Of a stretch of 64,000 nt of DNA, positions 53,870 to 62,567 are shown in pieces. Made by a program: the position numbers and the translations under genes. The notes under the pieces are model-generated. The model saw only the letters and a program-made list of their open reading frames with translations. It made no database searches and had not been told where the DNA came from. This DNA comes from Streptomyces sp. NBC_01288 (GTDB taxonomy: Bacteria; Actinomycetota; Actinomycetes; Streptomycetales; Streptomycetaceae), in NCBI RefSeq assembly GCF_035982055.1, contig NZ_CP108427.1:6075001-6139000 (forward strand), read 5' to 3'. The first letter of the stretch is position 1. Each line of letters begins with the position of its first letter.

Positions 53870-55162
53870 ATGGCTGATGCCGCGCTGCGGCTCAAATCCC
53901 TCTTCGAACAGCTACTGGGAACCCCCATCCCGGTGCGCATCCGCGCCTGGGACGGTTCCGAGGCAGGGCCGCCCGATGCGCCGACCTTGGTCGTACGCAA
54001 TCGCCGTGCCCTGCGCCGACTCCTGTGGAAGCCCGGCGAACTGGGCATGGCACGCGCCTGGGTCGCCGGGGACCTGGACATCGAGGGCGACCTGTACGCC
54101 GGGCTCGACCGGATGTCCGCCCTCGTGTGGGAGCGCGGCGACGACGCCCGCACCCTCGCCCAGGCCCTGCGCGACCCCGAGGTACGGTCCGCCGTACGCG
54201 GGCTGGTCAAGCTCGGCGGGCTCCCGCTGCCGCCCGCCCCGCCCCCGGAGGAGGTCCGCCGCAGCCGGGCCCACCTCCACACCAAACGCACCGACAAACG
54301 CGCCATCAGCCACCACTACGACGTCGGCAACGACTTCTACGAGATCGTCCTCGGCCCCTCGATGGTCTACTCGTGCGCCTACTGGGACTCCCCGGACGGC
54401 ACGTTGGAGGACGCCCAGCGCGACAAGCTCGAACTCATCTGCCGCAAGCTGGAGTTGACGCCGAGTCAGCGACTCCTCGACGTCGGCTGCGGCTGGGGTT
54501 CGATGGCGATCCACGCGGCCCGCGAGTACGGCGTGAGCGTCGTCGGCGTGACCCTCTCGCAGGAGCAGGCGGCCTACGCCCGTAAGCGCGTCGCCGAGGA
54601 GGGACTCACCGACAAGGTCGAGATCCGCGTGCAGGACTACCGTGACGTCACCGACGGGCCCTACGACGCCATCTCCTCCGTCGGGATGGCCGAACACGTG
54701 GGCAGCGAGCGGTACTTGGAGTACGCCAGGGACCTCTTCGGCTTGCTCAGACCGGGCGGGCGGCTGCTGAACCACCAGATCGCCCGCCGCCCGTGGCAGG
54801 ACGAATCGGCGTACGACATCGACGAGTTCATCGACGCGTACGTCTTCCCCGACGGTGAACTCGCTCCGATCGGCACCACCGTGACCCAGCTGGAGAGTGC
54901 CGGGTTCGAGGTGCGGGACGTCGAGGCGATCCGCGAGCACTACGCGCTCACCCTGCGCCGCTGGGTCGCCAACCTGGAGTCCGAGTGGCGGCGCGCGGTC
55001 GGGATCGTCGGCGCCGGGCGAGCCCGCGTGTGGCGCCTCTACATGGCGGCGTCCGTGCTCGGCTTCGAGCGCAACCGCATAGGAGTCAACCAGGTGTTGG
55101 CGGTCCGGACCCTCGAACCGGGCGGCTCCGGGATGCCGTTGCGCGCCCGCACCTGGAACTGA
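53870..55162 (+). CDS. cfa: Cyclopropane-fatty-acyl-phospholipid synthase-type methyltransferase
   Basis: 430 aa from the ATG at 53870 (GGAGG 8 nt upstream); a longer upstream frame is not supported. The N-terminal lipid-binding part (about 1-125) is followed by the catalytic core: ISHHYDVGNDFYEIVLGPSMVYSCAYW, SAM motif I LLDVGCGWGSMAIHAA (about 205), VVGVTLSQEQ, ISSVGMAEHVG and GRLLNHQIAR. It transfers a methylene or methyl group from SAM to unsaturated membrane acyl chains. Exact product (cyclopropane versus mid-chain methyl) cannot be told from sequence. Confidence 0.93.
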   Translation: MADAALRLKSLFEQLLGTPIPVRIRAWDGSEAGPPDAPTLVVRNRRALRRLLWKPGELGMARAWVAGDLDIEGDLYAGLDRMSALVWERGDDARTLAQALRDPEVRSAVRGLVKLGGLPLPPAPPPEEVRRSRAHLHTKRTDKRAISHHYDVGNDFYEIVLGPSMVYSCAYWDSPDGTLEDAQRDKLELICRKLELTPSQRLLDVGCGWGSMAIHAAREYGVSVVGVTLSQEQAAYARKRVAEEGLTDKVEIRVQDYRDVTDGPYDAISSVGMAEHVGSERYLEYARDLFGLLRPGGRLLNHQIARRPWQDESAYDIDEFIDAYVFPDGELAPIGTTVTQLESAGFEVRDVEAIREHYALTLRRWVANLESEWRRAVGIVGAGRARVWRLYMAASVLGFERNRIGVNQVLAVRTLEPGGSGMPLRARTWN

Positions 55163-55184
55163 GCACGCGCGGCGGAGAACAGAA

Positions 55185-55214
55185 AGGGCCCCGTTCCGCA
55201 CCGGAACGGGGCCC
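55185..55214. terminator. Bidirectional terminator between convergent cfa and ABC permease
   Basis: AGGGCCCCGTTCC and GGAACGGGGCCCC form a 12-bp stem with a short loop; A-rich bases precede it, so it can serve both convergent genes. Confidence 0.8.
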
Positions 55215-55228
55215 CAACTCATGCTCTG

Positions 55229-57757
55229 CTACTCGGACTTGATGGCCGACAGCATGTTCAGCTTGGCCGCGCGCCGGGCCGGCCACAGCGCCGCCAGGAC
55301 GCCGACCGTGCCCGCGAGGAGCAGGAAGAGCGCCATCCGGGCCCAGGGGATGACCAGTTCGTAGGTCGCCATCTTCGCGCCGATCAGTTCACCGGCCGCC
55401 CAGCCGAAGAACACGCCCAGTCCGATGCCGAGCACCCCGCCGAAGAGCGAGATGACCAGGGACTCCAGCCGGACCATCCGCTTGATGCCCTTGCGGTCGA
55501 GGCCGATCGCGCGGAGCATCCCGATCTCCTGGGAGCGCTCGAAGACCGACATGGCAAGGGTGTTGATGACCCCGAGCACCGCGACGATCACCGCCATGGC
55601 GAGCAGGCCGTAGACCATGTTGAGGATCAGGGTGAAGACCTGCGCGATGCTGTCGGAGAGGTCCTTCTTGTCCTGGACCTTGACCGCCGGGTTGGAGCCG
55701 AGGGCCTTCTCCAGCTTGTCCTTCGTCGAACTCGACGCCCCGTCGGCGGTCTTGACCAGGATCTGCATGTCGGCCGGGTCGGTCTGGTGCGGGGCGAGCG
55801 TCGCGTTGTCGAGCATGATGCCGCTGATCAGCGCGTTGCCCTCGTAGACCGCGGAGACGGTGAGCTGCTGCGCCTTGCCGTCCTCGTAGTGCGTGGTGAA
55901 GGTCGAACCGGCCTTCCAGCCATAGGACTTGGCCGTGTCGTCGTCCACGACGACCTGCGAGCCGGCGACCTTGAAGGTGCCGCTGTCGACCTTGAGGTCG
56001 GTGAGCTTGCCGATGGCGGAGCCGTTGACGCCCGTCAGGAACTCGGACTCGCCGTCGATGCGCGAAGGGGCGTTGCGCAGCGGGCTGCTGGCGGTGATGC
56101 CGGAGGTGGTGGTGAGGGTCTTGTCGACGTCCGGGGAGAGCTGGTTGCCGTTCGCCATCGAGACGATGTAGTCGGCGCTGATCGCGGAGGACGCCATCTT
56201 GTCGATCGCCTGCTGGAGGCTGCCCGCCATCACCGTCATGCCGGTGATGAGGGTGAGGCCGATCATCAGCGCGGAGGCGGTGGCGGCGGTACGGCGCGGG
56301 TTGCGCACCGAGTTCTGGCGGGCCAGCTTGCCGGAGATCCCGAAGATCCGCAGGACCGGGGCGGAGGCCGCGATCAGCGGGCGCGACAGCAGCGGGGTCA
56401 GGATGAACACGCCGATGATGAGGAGAACGGCGCCGAGGCCCATGGGTGCCTGGCCGTCCGAACCGCTCATCGTGGTGGCCGCGATGACGACAGCGACGCC
56501 CGCGCCGGAGAACAGCGCGCCGAGGGTGTTGCGCAGGACGAGCGACTTGGTGGTGGCCGTCGCGTGCAGGCTGCTCATCGCGGCGACCGGCGGGATCTTC
56601 GCGGCGCGGCGGCCGGGCAGCCAGGCGGCGAGCATGGTGATGAGGATGCCGACCGCGAGGGCGCTCAGAACCGTGTTCGAGGTGATGACCAGCGGGCCGT
56701 CCGGGACGGTCGCGCCGATCGTGCCCATCAGGGCGCGCAGCCCGGCGCCGATGCCGATACCGGCGAGCAGACCGGCCACCGCGGCGATCGCGCCGACGAC
56801 GAACGCCTCAAGGAGGACCGACCGCGTGACCTGTCGGCGCGAGGCGCCGACGGCGCGCAACAGGGCCAGTTCCTTGGTGCGTTGGGCGACCAGCATGGTG
56901 AAGGTGTTGGCGATGATGAAGGTGCCGACGAAGAGCGCGATGCCGGCGAAGACCAGCAGCCCCGACTTCAGCCCGCTCATCGAGGAGGCGATCTGCTCGG
57001 CCTGGTCGTCGGCGAGCTTCTTGGCGGTGGTGGTCTCGGTGAGGCCCTTCGGCAGGGCACTGTCCAGCTGTGCCTTCAACGCGGCCTGACTGGTCCCGGC
57101 CGCGGCCTTCACATCGATCTCGTCGTACGTCCCCGCCTTGCCGAACAGCTTCTGCGCGGTCGCGGTGTCGAAGAGGGCGAGGCTGCCGCCGGCGGCGACG
57201 TTGCCGTCGTCGGTGGTGAAGATGCCGGTGATCTTCGGGGTCAGCACCGGGCCGTCGACCGAGATGCGCACGGTGTCGCCGACCTTGTACCCGGCGCGCT
57301 CGGCAGTCTCGGAGTCGATGGCGACTTCGCCCGAACCGTGGGGCGCGGAACCGGAGGTGAGGGGATAACGGGCGTCCTTGCCACCCCAGTAATTCCCGCC
57401 CTCGGACTGGAAGCCGCCGCCGATGAGCTTGCCCTTCTTGTCGGCGATGGCGGTGAAGCCGTTGACGACCCCGGTCGCGGACGCGGCCCCCGGCACCTTG
57501 GCGCTGGTGTCGAGCATGGCCTGGGTCAGCTCGGGCGTCTTGCCGACCGTGTCGCCCTTGTCGTCCTGGTACTTGGCCTGGACGGCCACGTCGACCTGGT
57601 CGAAGCCCTTGGCCGAGCTGTTCTGGAACGCGTTCGAGATGGTGTTGGTGAAGACCAGGGTCCCCGACACGAACGCGACGCCGAGCATCACGGCGAGCAC
57701 GGTCATGAGGAGCCGGGCCTTGTGCGCGAGTACGTTGCGCAAGGCGGTACGGAACAT
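55229..57757 (-). CDS. FtsX/MacB-type ABC transporter permease (second system)
   Basis: 842 aa, same layout as the permease at 20319-22892: TM1 at about 15-38 (VLAVMLGVAFVSGTLVFT), an extracytoplasmic domain, TM cluster with FIIANTFTMLVAQRTKELALLRAVGASRRQV (about 280), a second extracytoplasmic domain and three C-terminal TMs with VFERSQEIGMLRAIGLDRKGI (about 740). The substrate is unknown. It lies 119 bp downstream of its ATPase on the same strand. Confidence 0.93.
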   Translation of the reverse strand: MFRTALRNVLAHKARLLMTVLAVMLGVAFVSGTLVFTNTISNAFQNSSAKGFDQVDVAVQAKYQDDKGDTVGKTPELTQAMLDTSAKVPGAASATGVVNGFTAIADKKGKLIGGGFQSEGGNYWGGKDARYPLTSGSAPHGSGEVAIDSETAERAGYKVGDTVRISVDGPVLTPKITGIFTTDDGNVAAGGSLALFDTATAQKLFGKAGTYDEIDVKAAAGTSQAALKAQLDSALPKGLTETTTAKKLADDQAEQIASSMSGLKSGLLVFAGIALFVGTFIIANTFTMLVAQRTKELALLRAVGASRRQVTRSVLLEAFVVGAIAAVAGLLAGIGIGAGLRALMGTIGATVPDGPLVITSNTVLSALAVGILITMLAAWLPGRRAAKIPPVAAMSSLHATATTKSLVLRNTLGALFSGAGVAVVIAATTMSGSDGQAPMGLGAVLLIIGVFILTPLLSRPLIAASAPVLRIFGISGKLARQNSVRNPRRTAATASALMIGLTLITGMTVMAGSLQQAIDKMASSAISADYIVSMANGNQLSPDVDKTLTTTSGITASSPLRNAPSRIDGESEFLTGVNGSAIGKLTDLKVDSGTFKVAGSQVVVDDDTAKSYGWKAGSTFTTHYEDGKAQQLTVSAVYEGNALISGIMLDNATLAPHQTDPADMQILVKTADGASSSTKDKLEKALGSNPAVKVQDKKDLSDSIAQVFTLILNMVYGLLAMAVIVAVLGVINTLAMSVFERSQEIGMLRAIGLDRKGIKRMVRLESLVISLFGGVLGIGLGVFFGWAAGELIGAKMATYELVIPWARMALFLLLAGTVGVLAALWPARRAAKLNMLSAIKSE

Positions 57758-57876
57758 GGGTTGTCTCAGTCCAGGTCTACGAGGGTCGAAGCGGGGCGGC
57801 GAAATCGGGGGCCCTGGCGGTGAAGTCGGTTGCCGGGGCCGCGGGTTGAGGGACCGTCAGGAAGATCCGCCGAACG

Positions 57877-58647
57877 TCAGCTGGTGCGGACCTTCGCGTC
57901 GAACTGCTTCATGCGGTCCAGTACCGAGTCCGCCGTCGGCTCGTAGACCTCGTCGACGATGCGGCCGTCCGCGAGGAAGACCACCCGGTCCGCGTACGCC
58001 GCCGCGACCGGGTCGTGGGTGACCATGACCACCGTCTGGCCCAACTCCCGTACGGAGTTGCGGAGGAAGCCCAGCACCTCGGCGCCGGAGCGCGAGTCCA
58101 GGTTTCCGGTCGGCTCGTCGCCGAAGATGATGTCGGGGCGGGAGGCCAACGCCCGTGCCACGGCGACGCGTTGCTGCTGGCCGCCGGAGAGCTGGGACGG
58201 CCGGTGCTTCAGCCGGTCGGCGAGACCGATCATCGTGATCACCGAGTCCAGCCACTGCTTGTCCGGCTTGCGGCCCGCGATGTCCATCGGGAGCGTGATG
58301 TTCTCCAGGGCCGTCAGCGTCGGCAGCAGGTTGAACGCCTGGAAGATGAAACCGATCTTGTCCCGGCGCAACTTCGTGAGCTGCTTGTCCTTCAGGGAAC
58401 CCAGCTCGGTGTCACCGATGCGCACGGAACCGGACGAGAAGGTGTCCAGGCCGGCCACGCAGTGCATCAGCGTGGACTTGCCGGACCCCGAGGGGCCCAT
58501 GATCGCGGTGAACTCGGCCTGCCGGAAGGCGATGGAGACCCGGTCGAGGGCGACCACCTGGGTCTCGCCCTGTCCGTAGATCTTGGAAAGATCCGTGGCA
58601 CGCGCGGCCACGGATGTGGTCCGGTCGGCGATGGGGGTGGTGGTCAC
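57877..58647 (-). CDS. MacB/LolD-type ABC ATP-binding protein (second system)
   Basis: 256 aa from the GTG at 58647 (AGGAG 8 nt upstream); an ATG at 58695 with AGAGAGG adjacent is an alternative. Walker A GPSGSGKST, Q-loop GFIFQAFNLLP, LSGGQQQRVAVARAL, IIFGDEP and VTHDP are intact. It is closely similar to the ATPase at 19534-20322 over its whole length, including ENITLPMDIAGRKPDK, so the two operons are paralogs. Confidence 0.93.
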   Translation of the reverse strand: MTTTPIADRTTSVAARATDLSKIYGQGETQVVALDRVSIAFRQAEFTAIMGPSGSGKSTLMHCVAGLDTFSSGSVRIGDTELGSLKDKQLTKLRRDKIGFIFQAFNLLPTLTALENITLPMDIAGRKPDKQWLDSVITMIGLADRLKHRPSQLSGGQQQRVAVARALASRPDIIFGDEPTGNLDSRSGAEVLGFLRNSVRELGQTVVMVTHDPVAAAYADRVVFLADGRIVDEVYEPTADSVLDRMKQFDAKVRTS

Positions 58648-59084
58648 GGAGGGCGCTCCTGTCGGGACGACGGTATTGCTGGATACGCCACCCATCCTCT
58701 CTGCCCCATCGCGCCGTGTAGTCAGCCGCTGTTCCGGTTCCGGGGGCAGCCTTCAGTCGGACTGCGCTCAGCGCTGTCATACCTGGGGATGAGGATCACC
58801 CCCGAGGCGACCCCTGGGGCGACCCCCGAGACGGCGCCTGGGCCCACCTCTGTGAACGATCACGTCAAGAACCGGTGGAGCACCCTCGTTCGGGCGGTGA
58901 AATTCCGTCATTCCGCATACGAGGCACCAGATCGCACGCAAGGCTGTTGGCAAGTGCTGATGGCGCATTCCGTGGTCTGATGCACCCTCAGACATCAATA
59001 AAATAAGACAACATCGGTCCGCCTGCCCGCTGTTGGGGACGCGCGTCCCGATAGGCTCGTGACCTCGATGCGGAGCCCACGGCC

Positions 59085-59168
59085 TGCCCGGATGGTGGAA
59101 TGCAGACACGGCGAGCTTAAACCTCGCTGCCCCTTCGCGGGCGTGCCGGTTCAAGTCCGGCTCCGGGC
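59085..59168 (+). tRNA. bldA: tRNA-Leu (UAA), the developmental tRNA bldA
   Basis: Acceptor GCCCGGA/TCCGGGC with discriminator A and an encoded CCA (59169-59171). The anticodon stem GCGAG/CTCGC encloses CTTAAAC, so the anticodon is TAA, reading UUA. The long class II variable arm is TGCCCCTTCGCGGGCG, and the T-arm is GCCGG-TTCAAGT-CCGGC. As I recall it, this is the bldA sequence of S. coelicolor. bldA is the only tRNA that reads UUA efficiently in Streptomyces and gates aerial growth and antibiotic production. A TAGGCT -10-like element lies at 59051-59056, about 29 nt before the mature 5' end. Confidence 0.97.
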
Positions 59169-59361
59169 ACCATCGCAGTTACTCGGCGTGACGCACGGGA
59201 ACGGTGAGTTGCCGTAGCGTCCCCTCGGTGGTCCTCGCCACCCCCTTCCCGACCGTTGACAGGTGGCCCGTGCGGTCGGAGACTTGAGTCGTACCGATCA
59301 AGTGAAGAGAATTTCACCAGGCGAACCCAGGTGACTGTCGCCCGCTCGAAGGGAACGTCCG

Positions 59362-60558
59362 ATGCGTACCACCGTCGGCATCATCGGAGCCGGCCCCGCC
59401 GGTCTCCTCCTCGCCCGGCTGCTGCACAACGCCGGGATCGACTCGGTCGTGCTGGAGAGCCGGGACCGGGAGTACGTCGAGCACCGGCAGCGCGCCGGGA
59501 TCCTGGAGCAGGGCACGGTCGACGTGCTGCGGGCGGCCGGCGCCGGTGAGCGGATGGACCGGGAGGGGCTGCGGCACGACGGGATCGAGCTGCGGTTCGA
59601 CCGGAAGCGGCACCGCGTCGACTTCCCTGCCCTCACCGGCGGCCGTAGCGTCACGGTCTACGCGCAGACCGAGGTGTGCAAGGACCTGATCGCCCTTCAA
59701 CTCGCCGACGGCGGACCGCTGTTGTTCGAGGCGGAGGCGCTGGAGGTGGAGGGCGCGGACACCGACCACCCCCGCGTCCGCTTCCGGCACCAAGGCCGCG
59801 AGGACGTCCTCGACTGCGACTACGTCGTCGGGTGCGACGGCTTCTGGGGCGTCGCCCGCAACGCCATCCCCGCCGAACTCACCCGCGTCTTCGAACGGTC
59901 GTACCCCTACGCCTGGCTCGGCATCCTCGCCGACGTCGCGCCCTCCCACGACGAGCTGGTCTACGCCCGCCACGAGCGCGGCTTCGCCCTCCTCTCCATG
60001 CGCTCCCCGTCCGTCTCCCGTCTCTACCTCCAGGTGGAGGAGGGCGCGGACGCGGAGGGCTGGAGCGACGACGACATCTGGGCCGAACTGGAGCGCCGGT
60101 TCGAGACGGAGGACGGCTGGAAGCTCGACCGCGGTCCCATCACCCAGAAGTCCGTCACCCCCATGCGGTCGTACGTCCATGAGCCCATGCGCCACGGCCG
60201 GCTCTTCCTCGCCGGGGACGCCGCGCACATCGTGCCGCCGACCGGAGCCAAGGGGCTCAACCTCGCCGTCGGTGACGTCGTCACCTTCGCGAGGGCGCTG
60301 ACGTACAAGAAGGAGACGGGGAGCGAGGAGCGGCTCGACGGGTACTCCGCCACCTGTCTGCGGCGGGTGTGGCAGGCCGAGCGGTTCTCCTACGACATGA
60401 CGAGCCTCCTGCACCGCGCGCCCGACGCGACGCCCTTCGAGGGGCGGCTCCAACTGGCCCGGCTGGAGCGGATCGCGGCGTCGAAGGCGGCCGAGACGGA
60501 TCTTGCCGAGGCGTACACCGGGTTCCCCCTGGATGAACAAGGAGACGGGCGGAGATAA
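59362..60558 (+). CDS. pobA: 4-hydroxybenzoate 3-monooxygenase
   Basis: 398 aa, class A flavoprotein. It converts 4-hydroxybenzoate plus NADPH and O2 to protocatechuate for the beta-ketoadipate pathway. FAD motif VGIIGAGPAGLLLARLLHNAG (5-25), the PHBH signature HRQRAGILEQGTVDVLR (about 41-57), DYVVGCDG (the DG motif) and the second FAD motif LFLAGDAAHIVPPTGAKGLNLAVGDV (about 282-307) are intact. No PobR-type regulator lies next to it in the window. It starts at the ATG at 59362. Confidence 0.93.
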   Translation: MRTTVGIIGAGPAGLLLARLLHNAGIDSVVLESRDREYVEHRQRAGILEQGTVDVLRAAGAGERMDREGLRHDGIELRFDRKRHRVDFPALTGGRSVTVYAQTEVCKDLIALQLADGGPLLFEAEALEVEGADTDHPRVRFRHQGREDVLDCDYVVGCDGFWGVARNAIPAELTRVFERSYPYAWLGILADVAPSHDELVYARHERGFALLSMRSPSVSRLYLQVEEGADAEGWSDDDIWAELERRFETEDGWKLDRGPITQKSVTPMRSYVHEPMRHGRLFLAGDAAHIVPPTGAKGLNLAVGDVVTFARALTYKKETGSEERLDGYSATCLRRVWQAERFSYDMTSLLHRAPDATPFEGRLQLARLERIAASKAAETDLAEAYTGFPLDEQGDGRR

Positions 60559-60729
60559 GGGGGCTCTAAGGGGGGCGTCACGGCTTGGTACCAGTGTTCG
60601 CACGGCGTGCGATCCACCGCGTACCTTGTCAGGACGAGGGGAAGATCCTCCCCAAGAGGTAGGGTCAATCCTTTGCCTACCTATTACTCTTGAGCCCAAG
60701 GCCGCGCGAGGCGGCCATGGAGGAGTGAA

Positions 60730-61617
60730 ATGAGGAGCAGAAACCCGGTCTTCTCGCGACGGGGGTTCAGCCGCGACAACGGCTACGCGGGCTTCAACAC
60801 CGCGCCGCAGGCCGGGGGCCCCGCCGTGGGCACGCAGGGCAACCCCTACGCGGGCGGTAACCCGTACGCGCAGAACCCGTACGCCCAGCAGGACCTTCAG
60901 CAGGGTGCACCGCCGCAGGCCCCGGCCACCACCGGCCGGATGACCATGGACGACGTCGTCCTGCGCACCGGCACCACCCTCGGCACGCTGATCGTGACGG
61001 CCGCCCTCGCCTGGGCGCTGCTCCCGGTCGACGACGCCAACATCAACCGTTCGTACGGCATCGGGATCGGCGCCGCGCTGGTCGCGATGGTCCTGGCGTT
61101 CGTCCAGTCCTTCAAGCGCAAGCCCGTCCCGGCGCTGATCCTGTCGTACGCCGCACTGGAAGGCGTCTTCCTCGGCGTCGTCTCCAGCGTCGTCGACAAC
61201 CGCATCGCGAGCGGCGCGGCCATGCAGGCCGTGATCGGCACCATGGCGGTCTTCGCCGGCGTGCTCATCGCGTACCGCGCGGGCTGGATCCGCGTGAACC
61301 GCCGGTTCTACGGCTTCGTGATGGCGGCCGCGCTCGGCTTCGTGATGCTGATGGTCGTGAACCTGCTGTTCTCGGTGTTCGGCGGCGGTGACGGCCTCGG
61401 CTTCCGCAGCGGCCCGCTCGGCATCTTCTTCGGCGTCGTCGGCATCATCCTCGGCGCGTGCTTCCTCGCCCTCGACTTCAAGCAGGTCGAGGACGGGATC
61501 GCCTACGGCGCGCCCAAGGAAGAGGCCTGGCTCGCGGCCTTCGGGCTCACGCTGACGCTGGTGTGGATCTACATGGAGTTCCTGCGACTCATCTCGATCC
61601 TCAACAGCAACAACTAG
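60730..61617 (+). CDS. Bax inhibitor-1/YccA family membrane protein
   Basis: 295 aa. The first 70 residues are a hydrophilic Gly/Tyr/Asn/Pro-rich head (NPYAGGNPYAQNPYAQQ). The rest has seven membrane helices of the BI-1/YccA type, with a C-terminal acidic pore-type signature FLALDFKQVEDGIAYGAPKEEAWLAAFGLTLTLVWIYMEFLRL. BI-1 proteins are pH-sensitive Ca2+ leak channels or stress regulators; in bacteria they can affect membrane protein turnover. An actinobacteria-type N-terminal extension is present. Confidence 0.93.
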   Translation: MRSRNPVFSRRGFSRDNGYAGFNTAPQAGGPAVGTQGNPYAGGNPYAQNPYAQQDLQQGAPPQAPATTGRMTMDDVVLRTGTTLGTLIVTAALAWALLPVDDANINRSYGIGIGAALVAMVLAFVQSFKRKPVPALILSYAALEGVFLGVVSSVVDNRIASGAAMQAVIGTMAVFAGVLIAYRAGWIRVNRRFYGFVMAAALGFVMLMVVNLLFSVFGGGDGLGFRSGPLGIFFGVVGIILGACFLALDFKQVEDGIAYGAPKEEAWLAAFGLTLTLVWIYMEFLRLISILNSNN

Positions 61618-61644
61618 CGGACAGCGGTCACGTCTGTAGTGCGC

Positions 61645-61677
61645 GAAAGGGCCCCGGGTTCGTTCCCGGGGCCCTTC
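61645..61677. terminator. Terminator between convergent BI-1 and DUF4287 genes
   Basis: GAAAGGGCCCCGGG and CCCGGGGCCCTTC form a 13-bp stem with a 6-nt loop. Confidence 0.85.
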
Positions 61678-61712
61678 GTCATGTCCGTGATGGGTCGGTC
61701 CGTGGTGCGCGC

Positions 61713-61943
61713 CTAGAGCAGTTTGCGCGCGGCCCTCCTCAGGTCGTACTCGTGAATGATCGCCTTGGCGTGGCCGTACGCGAGGTCGTGCTCGGCGCGG
61801 AGCCAGCTGACCTTCTCCTCGAAGCGGAAGAGGGCGGGGCCTTCGTCGACGGTGCGCAGCCAGTCGGACACTTCACGACCGGTGCAGTGAGGGATGCGGG
61901 CGAGCATGTTGCGGTGGGTCTCCTGGGAGAACACTTGGGACAT
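61713..61943 (-). CDS. DUF4287-type small protein
   Basis: 76 aa from the ATG at 61943 (GGAGG 6 nt upstream; an in-frame ATG six codons earlier is not supported). The pattern SQETHRNMLARIPHCTGREVSDWL, then KVSWLRAEHDLAYGHAKAIIHEYDLRRA, resembles DUF4287, a small all-helical domain of unknown function common in Streptomyces. Probably cytoplasmic and monocistronic. Confidence 0.75.
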   Translation of the reverse strand: MSQVFSQETHRNMLARIPHCTGREVSDWLRTVDEGPALFRFEEKVSWLRAEHDLAYGHAKAIIHEYDLRRAARKLL

Positions 61944-62045
61944 CGGCGCCTCCGGACGCATGGGGTGTAAGCCGGTCCTTCAAGTCACCGTGCCTGAGCG
62001 TTCGCCCGTTGGCAACAGTCCCGGTACGGCGCGTAGTCTCGCGGC

Positions 62046-62357
62046 GTGGTGGATACGACGCGGTTGACTCAAGCGGTGGATCACTTTGCGGATCGGCTCA
62101 GGGCTGCGCCGCAGAGCCGATTGCAACGGGGCGCTGCCGCTGAGGCTTTGGGGCTGGCCAGGGAGTTCGCCCTGTGGGCGCAGCGGGTCGAGGATCCCTT
62201 GGGGGTGCCTCGGGAGATGCCGGATGCGGGGATGTTCGCCGCGGCGGATCAAATCACCGTTGCTGTGCATGACTTGGCGGTTGTGCTGGTGAACGACGCA
62301 GAGGTCGAGCGGGCGGTGGGGTTGGTCGCGGAGGCGCAGAAGAGGGCGGGGGTCTGA
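62046..62357 (+). CDS. Small helical protein, hypothetical, likely leaderless
   Basis: 103 aa, predicted all-helical (TRLTQAVDHFADRLRAAP; LGLAREFALWAQRVEDP; ADQITVAVHDLAVVLVND). I do not recognise a family. TAGTCT (62034-62039) lies 6 nt before the GTG at 62046 with no ribosome site, which fits a leaderless mRNA; a second GTG follows immediately (62049). It is divergent from the DUF4287 gene. Confidence 0.65.
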   Translation: MVDTTRLTQAVDHFADRLRAAPQSRLQRGAAAEALGLAREFALWAQRVEDPLGVPREMPDAGMFAAADQITVAVHDLAVVLVNDAEVERAVGLVAEAQKRAGV

Positions 62358-62384
62358 GGTTCGTTGGCGGCCTGCGGTGCGTCG

Positions 62385-62440
62385 TGGCTGGTCGCGCCCG
62401 CGCGGCGGAGCCGCAGATTGGCACAGTCCCGCGCCCCTAA
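62385..62440 (+). repeat. Dispersed intergenic repeat, variant copy C
   Basis: GGCTGGTCGCGCCCGCGCGG, then GGAGCCGCAGATTGGCACAG, then TCCCGCGCCCCTAA. It matches copy B, including the central GCGGC hairpin. Confidence 0.78.
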
Positions 62441-62515
62441 AGACCGCCGGCCCGCCGTTTGCGGCTTGCGGTCTGTCGCGCGCGCCCCTGAAAACGTACG
62501 CCCGCCGTGTTCTTT

Positions 62516-62549
62516 TAGGGGCGCGGGGAACTGCGCGACCAGCCCCCAC
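62516..62549 (-). repeat. Dispersed intergenic repeat, copy D (inverted)
   Basis: On the minus strand this reads GTGGGGGCTGGTCGCGCAGT then TCCCCGCGCCCCT, identical to copy A except for one base. With copy C 75 bp away it forms a large inverted pair, with a partial third arm (CGCGCGCCCCTGAAAACG) between them. Confidence 0.8.
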
Positions 62550-62567
62550 CGGGCCCGTACTCGACGG

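Noticed and set aside
59051..59084. Possible IS-end-like palindrome before bldA
   Set aside because: GGGACGCGCGTCCC (59037-59050) is a perfect palindrome, but it sits just before the -10 element and has no partner; more likely part of the promoter region.
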